Shown in pieces: positions 9,038 through 18,098 of a stretch of 64,000 nucleotides of DNA (position 1 is its first letter; each line of letters starts with the position of its first letter). Under the pieces are notes generated by a model. It saw only the letters and a list, made by a program, of their open reading frames with translations. It did no database searches and had not been told where the DNA came from. Origin of the DNA: Halostella pelagica (GTDB taxonomy: Archaea > Halobacteriota > Halobacteria > Halobacteriales > Natronoarchaeaceae); the NCBI GenBank assembly GCA_005954745.1, contig CP040678.1, positions 1,736,001 to 1,800,000 on the forward strand, in the 5' to 3' direction. Made by a program: the position numbers and the translations under genes.

Positions 9038-9853
9038 TTACCCACTGTTCTCACGCTCTATACCTCCGAATTGCTTTCTGCCCGCAATCACCTCTGTTTC
9101 CGCGCGTTGTACGAACGGTTCCCGCTCCGAGTCGGTCAGGCGAGCGCGGAGGTCGCGTTCGAACGCTTCCTGCTCGTCGCCGAAGGTTTCGGGCGAACAG
9201 TACGACAGCGAGAAGACGTAGCCGACGACGCTATCGACATCCCACTCGCGTTCGGTTTCGAACGTCGCAACCTCGACATCGTGGAAGCCGAACGCGTCGA
9301 ACTTTTCGTCCCACGGGTCGTCGTAATCGACCGGCCCGGTTCTGGGAGGTAGGTCGTCGATATACTCGTCAGCGATCTCGTACACCTCGTCCTGCCACCG
9401 TTTCTCCCCTCGGGTGAACCACTCGGCGTCGTTGAGTATCGCGACGCCGCCGCTGGGTTCGGTCATCGAACGAAGCCGTTCCAGCGTCCGCTCCTGGTCC
9501 ATCCAGTGGAACGACCGACCCATCGTCGTCAGCCGGACCGGACCCAGGTCCTCGTCCAGATCCGAGTCCGAGCCGACGACCCACTCGATGTTGTCTCGAC
9601 CGGCCTCGGCGGCTCTCGTTCGAGCCTCTCGGATCATCGCTTGGTTCGGATCCATTCCCACTACTTCGCCGACGAACGCCGCGATCGGGACGGTGATTTG
9701 ACCGGCACCGCATCCGAGGTCGAGCACGCGAGACGACTCGTCTAAGTCGAATTTCTCTTGCAGATATTCGATAGCCCCGCCGCCGTATCCGGGCCGGTAT
9801 CTGGCGTAGTACACCTCCGTGCTCGTGAACGGATCGACGTCTGTTGGCGCCAT
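9038..9853 (-). CDS. Class I SAM-dependent methyltransferase
   Basis: 271 residues, Methyltransf_11/25 type. The SAM-binding motif I is RVLDLGCGAGQITVPIA, followed by the acidic motif II VVGMDPNQAMI and a GRSFHWMD post-motif typical of the yeast Tmt1/UbiE-like small-molecule methyltransferases. The C-terminal part resembles S-adenosylmethionine-dependent trans-aconitate-type enzymes, but the substrate is unknown. An in-frame GTG four codons upstream exists; the ATG is chosen. No operon partner. Confidence 0.85.
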   Translation of the reverse strand: MAPTDVDPFTSTEVYYARYRPGYGGGAIEYLQEKFDLDESSRVLDLGCGAGQITVPIAAFVGEVVGMDPNQAMIREARTRAAEAGRDNIEWVVGSDSDLDEDLGPVRLTTMGRSFHWMDQERTLERLRSMTEPSGGVAILNDAEWFTRGEKRWQDEVYEIADEYIDDLPPRTGPVDYDDPWDEKFDAFGFHDVEVATFETEREWDVDSVVGYVFSLSYCSPETFGDEQEAFERDLRARLTDSEREPFVQRAETEVIAGRKQFGGIERENSG

Positions 9854-9865
9854 CGGTCGGCTCAC

Positions 9866-10756
9866 TGAACGACTGATCGTTCTCCGGTCATAAGTGTTCC
9901 GTGAGCGTGGATCGGACTGAAACGATGACAGGGGGACAAAGCGTCATCTCCGACGGTCAGTCCATGGGTCCAAATGGCGAAGAATAATACGCGATAATTA
10001 TATTATTTCTGTTATAGATTGGTTTTTGATATTTACCGTTTTACGCATTTGGAATGGATCCGTTCGTGATCCACGGAACGGGGTTCGGCCACTGAAACCG
10101 TCCCAGAATCGCTTGCGGATCCGGTATATTAGAAACCGCATCGACACCCCGGGTTTTATCGGTTCGTCCCCCTACCGCTACTGAGACGGGGAGGACACGG
10201 CGACAGCCAAGCTTCTGTAACTGAGGGTTTATATACTCTAATTTGATAAACACACATCATTTCATATTTCGTAGTATTATTTGTTGTCATATACCTGTGA
10301 GTTCGTAGCGCGACCGCGTGTTCAGTAGTATCGGACTGTCGGGAGAGTAGACTCAGACGGGTGTACGCGTTGTCGTCCTAAGATCGAAGAATTAGATGTA
10401 CGAGCATCAGTGAACGGAACTCGACAGCAGACAAGGACACGGGAACTCGACGACGATGGCCCCGGCGGGCGAGGTGGACCCAGAATCTTTCGGGGAGTGA
10501 GTTCGCGTGGAAACGGTTAGTGGGCCACCAACGGACGGCAGAAAGCCTATCGGGGAGTTCCGCCGGCGGATGCCGGGAACGAGCGGTCGAAGCGGACGCC
10601 CACCGAGTTCTGTTCGATCAACTCGTTCGAGCCCAATGAGCGAGCAGTACGTGAATTAATTGATGGTTTGGGAGCGTTCCTTCATCGCGTCACCAGTACT
10701 TCGGGTCGTTCGCGATCGGTACGTTTCTTAACTTCACGGCGACAACATCCACAAAA
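9866..10756. other. 890-base AT-rich intergenic region
   Basis: No gene with recognisable features was found. The part around 9985-10040 is very AT-rich. A possible promoter for the ABC exporter (ACGTTTCTTA, 10721-10730) lies about 30 bases before its ATG. The stretch 10380-10700 has higher GC with short open frames on the plus strand, all broken by stops, and could be a decayed gene. Confidence 0.5.
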
Positions 10757-12667
10757 ATGGCGCCAGGGATAGTAGGGTCGGACGAGAGGCAGGGTGGTAG
10801 GGGAAGAGAGGAGGCCGGACATCCCATACGTCAGCTTCTTCTCGAATACGGATGGGGCTACAAAAAGCAGTTCATCGTCGGACTCTTCTCGGGCGTAGCT
10901 GCTCGCGCCATGGGGATCGTTCCACCGTTTATACTCGCGACGGCGATCGACACTATCCTGCTCGAGCAACGCCCGCAGGCGATTCCGCTCGTCTCGACCG
11001 GATGGGTGCCCGACCAACCGCTGCAGCAGTTGGTTTTCGCCGTACTCGTCGTTGCGGTCGCCTTCCTTACGGAGTCTCTGTTGCACGTACTCTGCGGTTG
11101 GGAGTTAAAATCGTTTGCGCAGAACGTTCAACACGACCTTCGAACGGACCTGTATGAGGGAGTACAGCGGGCAGATATGGGATTTTTCACCGACGAGAAC
11201 ACCGGCGAACTGATGTCAGTTCTCAACAACGATATCAACAACGTCGAGAGCTTCCTAACCGACGCGCTGAGTGACACGATCCGAACAGCGGCGCTTATCG
11301 TCGGCGTCGTCTCCGTTCTCCTCTACACGAACTGGCAACTGGCACTCATCACGCTCCTTGTCGTCCCGCTCATCGCAGGATTTTCGTACAAATTCAGCGA
11401 GGCGATCGGGTCGCGGTACGAGCGGGTTCGCGCCAGCGTCGGCCAACTCAACGCTCGACTCGAAGACACTCTCAACGGCATTGAAGTCATTAAAACCCAC
11501 ACCGCTGAAGAGTACGAGTCCACCCGGTTTGCCGAGGCGTCACAGGATTACTACGACGCAAGGTGGGACGTGATCCGGACAGAAGTGACGATGCATCCGG
11601 GCATCAGGCTCCCTGCCGGGATCGGCTTCACACTCACCTTCCTCGTAGGGGGTGTGTGGATGCTCACCGGTCCTCCGGGGCCACTTGCGGGGACCGTAAC
11701 CGCGGGAGAGCTAGTTCTCTTTTTCTTTTACACGAGACAGCTCATCTGGCCACTCTCGACGGTCGGCCAGATCATCAACCTGTATCAGCAGGCCCGAGCG
11801 TCCAGCGAGCGGATCTTCGGGCTTCTCACGACGCCGAATCAGGTCTCGGAAAGAGACGACGCTGAAGAGTTGACGGTGACTGACGGTCGTGTCTCGTACG
11901 ACGATGTCACCTTCGGGTACGAAGACACTGCAGTGCTTGAGAGCGTGGATTTCACTGCCGAGGGGGGTCAGTACATCGGTCTCGTCGGACCAACCGGGTC
12001 GGGAAAGACGACGCTGCTAAAACTGCTCCCTCGACTGTACGATCCGGACGGCGGAACAGTCAGCGTTGACGGGACCGACATATCTTCGGTAACGCTCGAG
12101 AGCCTTCGAAGTACCATCGGGTACGTCGGCCAAGAGACGTTCCTGTTTTCCGGCACTATCAAACAGAACATAGCGTATGGGACACCCGACGCGTCCGAAT
12201 CGGAGGTTATCGAAGCCGCAAAGGCCGCGGAAGCCCATTCGTTCGTTCGAAAACTGCCCGACGGATACGAAACCCAGATCGGTGAACAGGGGGTGAAGCT
12301 GTCAGGTGGGCAGCGTCAGAGGGTCGCGATCGCTCGTACGCTGTTTAAAGATCCGGAGATACTCCTCCTCGATGAAGCGACGTCGGACGTCGACACGGAA
12401 ACGGAACTCCTGATCCAGCGGAGTATCAACCGCTTGGCCGAGAACCGCACGACGTTCGCGATCGCTCATCGGCTTTCGACTATCCGGGACGCGGATCGGA
12501 TCCTGGTCTTGGAAGACGGGCAGATCGTAGAGCGAGGGACTCACGAGGAACTGCTTGCTCGCGACGGCCTCTACGCGAACCTGTGGGAGATTCAGGCGGG
12601 CAACGTGGGCGCTCTTCCGGAGGATTTCACCGAACGAGTACTCAAGCGCCGGTCGGAATCCAGTTGA
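10757..12667 (+). CDS. ABC exporter, fused membrane and ATPase domains (MsbA/MDR type)
   Basis: 636 residues. An exporter-type membrane domain of about six helices (residues 30-345) is followed by a nucleotide-binding domain. Walker A is GPTGSGKTT at about 411-419, the Q-loop region is YVGQETFLFSGT, the signature is LSGGQRQRVAIA and Walker B with D-loop is ILLLDEATSDVDTETE. It probably works as a homodimer exporting a lipid or small hydrophobic molecule. Downstream, 68 bases away, are a PhyH dioxygenase and a methyltransferase, which suggests it may export their product, although those genes have their own promoter. Confidence 0.95.
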   Translation: MAPGIVGSDERQGGRGREEAGHPIRQLLLEYGWGYKKQFIVGLFSGVAARAMGIVPPFILATAIDTILLEQRPQAIPLVSTGWVPDQPLQQLVFAVLVVAVAFLTESLLHVLCGWELKSFAQNVQHDLRTDLYEGVQRADMGFFTDENTGELMSVLNNDINNVESFLTDALSDTIRTAALIVGVVSVLLYTNWQLALITLLVVPLIAGFSYKFSEAIGSRYERVRASVGQLNARLEDTLNGIEVIKTHTAEEYESTRFAEASQDYYDARWDVIRTEVTMHPGIRLPAGIGFTLTFLVGGVWMLTGPPGPLAGTVTAGELVLFFFYTRQLIWPLSTVGQIINLYQQARASSERIFGLLTTPNQVSERDDAEELTVTDGRVSYDDVTFGYEDTAVLESVDFTAEGGQYIGLVGPTGSGKTTLLKLLPRLYDPDGGTVSVDGTDISSVTLESLRSTIGYVGQETFLFSGTIKQNIAYGTPDASESEVIEAAKAAEAHSFVRKLPDGYETQIGEQGVKLSGGQRQRVAIARTLFKDPEILLLDEATSDVDTETELLIQRSINRLAENRTTFAIAHRLSTIRDADRILVLEDGQIVERGTHEELLARDGLYANLWEIQAGNVGALPEDFTERVLKRRSESS

Positions 12668-12704
12668 GTTCGGATCGAGAGTATTCAGCCCCCCGTAGAT
12701 AATA

Positions 12705-12714
12705 TTTATATAAA
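12705..12714 (+). promoter_or_regulatory. TATA box of the PhyH gene
   Basis: TTTATATAAA, centred about 27 bases before the ATG at 12736. This spacing fits an archaeal promoter driving a leaderless transcript, so the dioxygenase-methyltransferase pair can be expressed separately from the ABC exporter. Confidence 0.6.
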
Positions 12715-12735
12715 TCCTTGTTTAATACATTTTTT

Positions 12736-13482
12736 ATGGATCAAGACGATAAAGCTCAGCGGACAGTCAAGAAATTAAGCGAAGACGGGTACTGCATTCT
12801 GAACGATGTTTTTGATACGGACGTAGTTGAGGCCAAACGCGGACTGATAAACGAGATCATTAGCCAGCAAGAAGACGGACTCGTCGACCCGTTCAGTTTA
12901 CGAGACGAGTACTTACTCCCGCAACGAGATGCAGGCATCGTTCCAGATGTCTACAAGAAGTATCCCGGGTTCAGAGAACTGGCCGAGGACGAACGAATTA
13001 TCGAAATCGTCGAACGACTACTCGGTGAGAACATCTGTACGAACAGTAACTACATCATATACAAACCATCAGGAACGGACAACGAAGTCAGCGTTCACCG
13101 AGAGGTGGATCCCCAGTACACCGGTTCGCCGAGATATATCGCCTGGATCCCGTTGTGCGATGCCACAGAGGAAAACGGCTGTCTGAAAGCGATCGAGGGG
13201 TCACATACGCCGGAAGAAGTCGCAACTTGGAGAGAAACGAGTACCGACCGGGGCGTCGAACGCTACGACCCTGAGGCGATGAGCTACATCGAAATGAACG
13301 CTGGAGACGTTCTACTGTTTCACCACCATCTCATACACGGTAGCGACGATGTGACAACCGCCCAGCCGCGATACGCGTATCGCGTAATGTATCAACGGCC
13401 GGTTCCGGCGGAGTTGCCCGACGTTGGGTGCCCGGTTATGATACGGAGAGGGAACGTTCGAGGGGTCTCCAAAGATGGGTGA
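12736..13482 (+). CDS. PhyH-family Fe(II)/2-oxoglutarate oxygenase
   Basis: 248 residues, phytanoyl-CoA dioxygenase-like. The double-stranded beta-helix iron site can be traced: His121-x-Glu123 (SVHREVD) in place of the usual HxD, a second His in HHHLIHGSDD at about residue 202, and the 2-oxoglutarate-binding Arg in RYAYRVMYQ. The PRYIAWIPLCDATEENGCL segment is typical. Such enzymes hydroxylate lipids, amino acids or natural products. The upstream ATG at 12718 lies too near the TATA box. Codon use is more AT-rich than that of neighbours, suggesting transfer. Its end overlaps the methyltransferase gene by eight bases. Confidence 0.85.
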   Translation: MDQDDKAQRTVKKLSEDGYCILNDVFDTDVVEAKRGLINEIISQQEDGLVDPFSLRDEYLLPQRDAGIVPDVYKKYPGFRELAEDERIIEIVERLLGENICTNSNYIIYKPSGTDNEVSVHREVDPQYTGSPRYIAWIPLCDATEENGCLKAIEGSHTPEEVATWRETSTDRGVERYDPEAMSYIEMNAGDVLLFHHHLIHGSDDVTTAQPRYAYRVMYQRPVPAELPDVGCPVMIRRGNVRGVSKDG

Positions 13483-14284
13483 CTCTGCGACCTTCGCCGT
13501 GGATAATTACTTCCTCCACGAGGGCCACGACCATACCCCGAACCGCGATCCGTACAAGATCCATCGAGCGTTAACCGCGGCATCGCGAAGCGAGGTCATT
13601 GATTCCCTCTGCCGGAAGTTGTCCCTCTCGAAACTGAACGACCGGCAGGAAACGGAATCGTCGTTGGAAGACGTACTCGACACGGGGTATACCTTTCGAG
13701 GCTACGGTCGGTACTTCACGATTCAACCGATGCAGGTCCGGGAGGAACTACGGGAACTCGCCGTCCTTCTCGACGAACACGCCCCCGAAAGCATCGTAGA
13801 GATCGGTACTGCAACGGGCGGAACGTTCTACGTCTTGTGTCGATACCTTCAAACGACAGATCTGATCGTGAGTGTCGATGTCCCGGGCGGGGTTCCTGGC
13901 GACGGAATGGGCGGTGGGTACTCGACGGGGAGAGCGGAGTTCATGCGTTCGTTCGCGACCGACAAACGGCTGGAGTTCGTTCGACAGAACTCCCACAGTT
14001 ACGATACGGTACGACAGATCGAAAACGTCCTCGGAGACCGGGATATCGATTTCCTATTCATCGACGGGGATCACACGTACGGGGGCGTGAAAGCCGATTT
14101 CGACCTGTACAAACGGGTCCTCGCGGACGACGCTATCGTCGCGGTACACGATATCAAGGGGCCGGAAACCCCGTACTGCGAGGTGAGCCGATTCTGGGAC
14201 GAAATCAAGGAGAGATACAGGACGAGAGAAATCGTCGGACGACAGGAGCAAACGTGGGCCGGAATCGGGATCATTTACCTCTGA
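13475..14284 (+). CDS. CmcI/Methyltransf_24-like SAM methyltransferase
   Basis: 269 residues. The Rossmann SAM-binding motif is SIVEIGTATGGTFYVLCRY near residue 110, followed by VSVDVPGG and the diagnostic DFLFIDGDHTYGGVKADFDL, which marks the CmcI/Methyltransf_24 group that methylates sugars and natural products. The N-terminal 100 residues are a variable region. It overlaps the PhyH gene by eight bases, so the two are translationally coupled and likely act on one substrate. AT-rich codons are again frequent. Confidence 0.8.
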   Translation: MGDSATFAVDNYFLHEGHDHTPNRDPYKIHRALTAASRSEVIDSLCRKLSLSKLNDRQETESSLEDVLDTGYTFRGYGRYFTIQPMQVREELRELAVLLDEHAPESIVEIGTATGGTFYVLCRYLQTTDLIVSVDVPGGVPGDGMGGGYSTGRAEFMRSFATDKRLEFVRQNSHSYDTVRQIENVLGDRDIDFLFIDGDHTYGGVKADFDLYKRVLADDAIVAVHDIKGPETPYCEVSRFWDEIKERYRTREIVGRQEQTWAGIGIIYL

Positions 14285-14423
14285 TCTGTTTCTTGGAGTA
14301 GCTAACTGCGAGTCCGGTTCTGTCCGCCCGGCGTCGGCCTCAAGTTATTTGTTTCATTATATTCAAGGTTATTTTACCACAGGAAATACGGCTAAACTGT
14401 GGGTAAGAACGCGAGCTACATTA

Positions 14424-15191
14424 ATGACCACCGAAACAGTCCTTCTCATCGGCCCCAGCACGAACACCGCATCGGGCGTTCTCGACAGCCACGCAAAACG
14501 GCTCGGTCAGCGGAGTTTCGCTGACGAAGTGGACACCGCAACGTTCGAAACAGACCCAGTGCGCGAGCTACGAGGCCAATTCACGGATATCACGACGGAG
14601 CGAGTGTACGCGGTTCCAGTGATAACTGCCCACACCAGTACCACAATGGAGAGGCTTCCGACAGCCCTCTCGTACATCTCTGGAGACGTTCGATACTGTG
14701 AACCGGTGGGCCGAAGTCCCGCAGTCACCGAGATCATTGTTCGCCGAACGTCAGGGCTGGTCTCGGCTGATGAGGAAGCCTCTATGATACTTGTCAGTTC
14801 GGGGTGTAGTTCGAAACCGTATCACCGTCAGGCGGCCGAGTACCACGCGGCCCGGATCCGGGATCAGTCCAGCTATACTGACGTGGTAACGTGCCATCTC
14901 GTTCAGGATCCGGCTATCGAATGTGTCCATTATGAGGTCTCCAACGGTCGTGTAGTCGCCGTTCCGCTGTTTTTCACACGGAACGAGAACACGTCTAAAC
15001 TGTCGCGTAAGCTCGGATTCGAACGCGGAAACGTCGACTGGATCGACCCGTTCAGTAGCCATCCGCGTATAACAGACGCGATTAGAGCAGAAGTCGAGAA
15101 GCAACGGGCTCTCGACGACGGACCGCCATCAACTGCCCGTGAAGATGAGATGCTCCAGAACGGCTCCGTCGAAAGCCACTCAGTCAGATAG
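14424..15191 (+). CDS. CbiX/SirB-like protein with altered metal site
   Basis: About 255 residues with two similar halves, as in the long sirohydrochlorin/cobalt chelatases (CbiX). The RVYAVPVITAHTSTTMERLP and GDVRYCEPVGRSPAVTEI segments match that fold. However the usual GHGS metal-binding histidine motif reads LLIGPSTNTAS in the first half and LVSSGCSSKPYHRQ in the second, so the normal catalytic His is absent at both places. It may be a non-catalytic relative or bind metal differently. The ATG at 14424 is preferred over 14349, whose first 25 residues do not match the family. No cobalamin or siroheme gene is adjacent. Confidence 0.65.
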   Translation: MTTETVLLIGPSTNTASGVLDSHAKRLGQRSFADEVDTATFETDPVRELRGQFTDITTERVYAVPVITAHTSTTMERLPTALSYISGDVRYCEPVGRSPAVTEIIVRRTSGLVSADEEASMILVSSGCSSKPYHRQAAEYHAARIRDQSSYTDVVTCHLVQDPAIECVHYEVSNGRVVAVPLFFTRNENTSKLSRKLGFERGNVDWIDPFSSHPRITDAIRAEVEKQRALDDGPPSTAREDEMLQNGSVESHSVR

Positions 15192-15272
15192 TCACCTCGC
15201 TACGAGGACAGCCCTCTACAGGTACAGTACCAAAGGGGCTAATACGCCAACCCACAACTGCTACAGCATCCG

Positions 15273-15872
15273 ATGGACGCGCACGACAGAACCCGAAATC
15301 GTGCCGCTGCGGAGGGGAACAGTCCCGGAGCGCCCCAAGATGAGGACGCACTACTCGCCCGGGCATCGTCATACGCCTCGACGGTCGACATCGCCGTCGA
15401 CCTCGACGCAGTCTCGTGGGAGATATCCGACCGGGCGAAACGGCGGGCAGGGGTCTGTCTGTACAACGGCGACGGATCCGTAACGATACGGCTGACCTGG
15501 GACGCGTACCAGTCGTACGGGTGGACGGAGTTCACCGACGTGATCCGTCACGAACTGGTCCACGCGTGGGAGTTCCAGCAGTACGGTGAGTCGGATCACG
15601 GTGAACGCTTCCGCAGGAAAGCCGACGAAGTGGGTGCCTCCAGACACTGTCGGACCTTCGCCGAACCGCGGGTGCGACTCCGCTGTACGGACGACGACTG
15701 CGGTTGGACTGCAGACCGACACCGGGCCTCGACGGTCGTCACGGACCCGGCCGACAGACGGTGCGGAACGTGCGGAGCGCGATATCTCGTCGAACACGTC
15801 GAAACCGGTGAACGATGGGAAACGAAAAACGAGTACGAGAACGCTCGCGAACGGATCGGCGGCGAGTGGTGA
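15273..15872 (+). CDS. SprT-like zinc metalloprotease
   Basis: 199 residues. The HExxH zincin motif is HELVHAWEFQQYG, followed by the third ligand region DHGERFRRKADEV. A C-terminal zinc ribbon follows (CTDDDCGW and CGTCGARY). This architecture matches the SprT/Spartan group, whose eukaryotic members digest DNA-protein crosslinks; the archaeal role is not established. The N-terminal 30 residues are low-complexity and acidic. Single gene. Confidence 0.88.
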   Translation: MDAHDRTRNRAAAEGNSPGAPQDEDALLARASSYASTVDIAVDLDAVSWEISDRAKRRAGVCLYNGDGSVTIRLTWDAYQSYGWTEFTDVIRHELVHAWEFQQYGESDHGERFRRKADEVGASRHCRTFAEPRVRLRCTDDDCGWTADRHRASTVVTDPADRRCGTCGARYLVEHVETGERWETKNEYENARERIGGEW

Positions 15873-15970
15873 CCGCCACACGGCGAGGCCGACGAACTGG
15901 CTGGCTCAGAATAGGACACAGCCATCCGCGACGGGCAGTCGTCACCGCCACCGTTTCCGAGTGGGAGGAG

Positions 15971-16273
15971 TCACCCCTCCATTCGGAGGGCGTAGAGTAT
16001 GCATATCAACCCTGAAAGCTGGGCCGCTTGCGAGACGGCACCCGCGGCGAGTTCGCTCACGTCGAAAACGACGTACACCCCGGCCGATATCGCCTGGACG
16101 CCGATAATAAGCGTGAAACCGACGGCGATGAACAGCATCGGTCTGCTCCGATTGCGCCGATACCCCTGGAAAGCGATGTAGACGATAGTGAAACCGAGCA
16201 AGATGACCAGTATCTGGCTGGCCATGACGAGCGTCCGCGCGGTGAGTTCGATATCGGAGAGTTGTCCGATCAT
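15971..16273 (-). CDS. Small membrane protein paired with a wHTH regulator (DUF7521-like)
   Basis: 100 residues with three hydrophobic segments (ILVILLGFTIVYIAF, PMLFIAVGFTLIIGVQAISA, AQLSGLICILYAL). It resembles the haloarchaeal DUF7521 type that is regularly encoded next to an ArsR-like regulator, as here, two bases downstream of it. It may sense a membrane or envelope signal for the regulator, but no function is established. Family recall is moderate. Confidence 0.7.
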   Translation of the reverse strand: MIGQLSDIELTARTLVMASQILVILLGFTIVYIAFQGYRRNRSRPMLFIAVGFTLIIGVQAISAGVYVVFDVSELAAGAVSQAAQLSGLICILYALRMEG

Positions 16274-16275
16274 GG

Positions 16276-16617
16276 TTACATGTCCTCGATGAGACGCGTG
16301 AAGCGGTCAGCCATCGATTCGCGACGACGGACCTGTACTTCGAACCCGTCATCAGTGAGATCAACAGTCAACCGGTCGAGGTTCGTCCGGTACTCCTTGT
16401 AATGGTGACCGCCTTCGGCCGGTTTCGTTCGTTCGACGACGAGATCGTGCTCGCGGAGGGGCTCTAACCGTCGATAGATGGTCGCCTCGGACACGCCACA
16501 CCGCTCGGACAGGTCGCTTGCTGACATAGGTTCGTTCCGGGCGCGAAGAAGGATGCAACGGGCACAGTCGTCCTCGAGGACGGTCGCGACCGCGGTTACA
16601 TCCGGAGCTTCGCTCAC
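16276..16617 (-). CDS. Winged helix-turn-helix transcription regulator, ArsR-like
   Basis: 113 residues. A winged-helix domain covers most of the protein: ARCILLRARNEPMSASDLSERC, then the recognition helix CGVSEATIYRRLEPLREHDLV and a wing TKPAEGGHHYKEYRT. It lacks metal-binding cysteines of classical ArsR. It forms a two-gene operon with the small membrane protein and is divergent from the Fe-ADH-fold gene, whose start lies 200 bases away. Confidence 0.85.
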   Translation of the reverse strand: MSEAPDVTAVATVLEDDCARCILLRARNEPMSASDLSERCGVSEATIYRRLEPLREHDLVVERTKPAEGGHHYKEYRTNLDRLTVDLTDDGFEVQVRRRESMADRFTRLIEDM

Positions 16618-16818
16618 GGACGAGATATGATGGGGAGCCGACTTAAAGTTACAGATGAAATCAGAACCCCTAGCGCGACAGCGGCCGGTAACACATCCGC
16701 ACGCGACGGGATGACGTTTTGTCGGGTGTCGCCGGCACTCGCGTCGGCAGGAACGGTCGCTTCGGCTGACGCCGTCCCATCCCGTACCGTTACGTGTTCG
16801 TGGGTTCGTTGCTCCGCT

Positions 16819-18045
16819 ATGGACGAGACGGAGAACGGTTCGAAACGCGCCGAACGGTTTGCCTACGATTCGGGCGTGATCCGGTTCGGGCGAGGGTGCG
16901 TTGCCCGCCTCGACGACGAACTCGACGCGCAGGGACTCGACCGGGCGCTCGTGGTCTGTGGCGAGACTGTCGGAGCGACGCCGGCGGTGATCGACCCCGT
17001 GAAATCCGGGCTCGGCGACCGGTTGGCCGGCGTCTTCGCCGAGACGACGCCGGCCAAGCGCCTGGGGACCGCAGTCGAGGGCGTCGAAGCGATGCGTGCG
17101 GCGGACGCGGATATCGTCGTGAGCCTCGGCGGGGGGAGTAGCCTCGACACGGCGAAAGTCATCGCCGTCCTCGCGGCGTCGGACCGTTCGGCCGCGGCGG
17201 TCGGCGAGGAGTTCGCGGAGCGGGGAACGGTTTCAGTTCCGGACGACATTCCGCCTATCGTGGCCGTTCCGACGACGCTTGCCGGCGCGGAACTCTCGCA
17301 GGTCGCCGGTGTCACGGCGTCGCCGGAGAACAGTTTCGTCGAGACACACGTAAGCGGCGGCGTCAGCGACCCCCAGTTGATGCCGACCGCCGTGTTTTCC
17401 GACCCGGAACTGTTCGAAACCACCCCTCGCGATATCCTCGCCGGGTCCGCGATGAACGGCTTCGACAAGGGCATCGAGACACTGTACTCGCAGCGGGCGA
17501 CCCCCGTCACCGACGCGACAGCGGCCCGGGGTCTGTCGCTACTGCGCTCAGGGCTACCGTCCCTTGGGGGGACCTCCGACGAGAGCGACTCACTGGACCG
17601 GATCGTCGAGGGAGTGCTCCTCGTCCAGTACGGCATCTCGCGCCCCGACGGGACGACTCTCTCGCTGATCCACGCGTTCGGTCACGGTCTAACGGCGCAC
17701 TCCGACGTGCAACAGGGGAAGGCTCACGCTATCGTCGCTCCCCACGCGCTCCGGTATCTGTTCGGAGAGGTCGACGGTCGCCGCGACCTGCTTGCCGAAG
17801 CACTCGGCGTCCCGCACGACGGGAAGTCCACAGAGGAGGTGGCGGCGGACGTCGTCGACGCCGTCACAGCGGTCCGGAACTCGCTCGGCTTGCCGTCGCG
17901 GCTTCGGACTATCGATGACCTCGACCGCGACGCGTTCCCTGACGTTGCCGAGGTCGTCCTGAGCGACAGTTTCACGGCGAACGCCCCGGCGGATCTCCAC
18001 CTGACGCAGGCCGACATCGAGTCCGTACTTCGCGAGGCGTGGTGA
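16819..18045 (+). CDS. Fe-ADH-fold dehydrogenase lacking most iron ligands
   Basis: 408 residues, iron-containing alcohol dehydrogenase superfamily, with the NAD(P)-binding loop VSLGGGSSLDTAKVIA. Aligned by eye with FucO, the iron ligands Asp196, His200, His263 and His277 correspond to Asn and Lys (in MNGFDKGIE), a retained His (in LIHAFGHGL) and Gln (in DVQQGKAHA). Three of four are lost. Asn in the first place recalls the metal-free maleylacetate reductases. The substrate is therefore uncertain. ATG at 16819 is chosen because the 64 residues before it lack the family's character. It is followed 53 bases later by an AI-2E-type transporter. Confidence 0.85.
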   Translation: MDETENGSKRAERFAYDSGVIRFGRGCVARLDDELDAQGLDRALVVCGETVGATPAVIDPVKSGLGDRLAGVFAETTPAKRLGTAVEGVEAMRAADADIVVSLGGGSSLDTAKVIAVLAASDRSAAAVGEEFAERGTVSVPDDIPPIVAVPTTLAGAELSQVAGVTASPENSFVETHVSGGVSDPQLMPTAVFSDPELFETTPRDILAGSAMNGFDKGIETLYSQRATPVTDATAARGLSLLRSGLPSLGGTSDESDSLDRIVEGVLLVQYGISRPDGTTLSLIHAFGHGLTAHSDVQQGKAHAIVAPHALRYLFGEVDGRRDLLAEALGVPHDGKSTEEVAADVVDAVTAVRNSLGLPSRLRTIDDLDRDAFPDVAEVVLSDSFTANAPADLHLTQADIESVLREAW

Positions 18046-18098
18046 GACAGTAGCCGGCCCCGATCCGTTTCACGCTGGATGTCGTATTTCGGTATAGA

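Noticed and set aside
10041-10253. 70-codon minus-strand frame in the AT-rich gap
   Set aside because: No recognisable motif and no proper promoter or coding composition.
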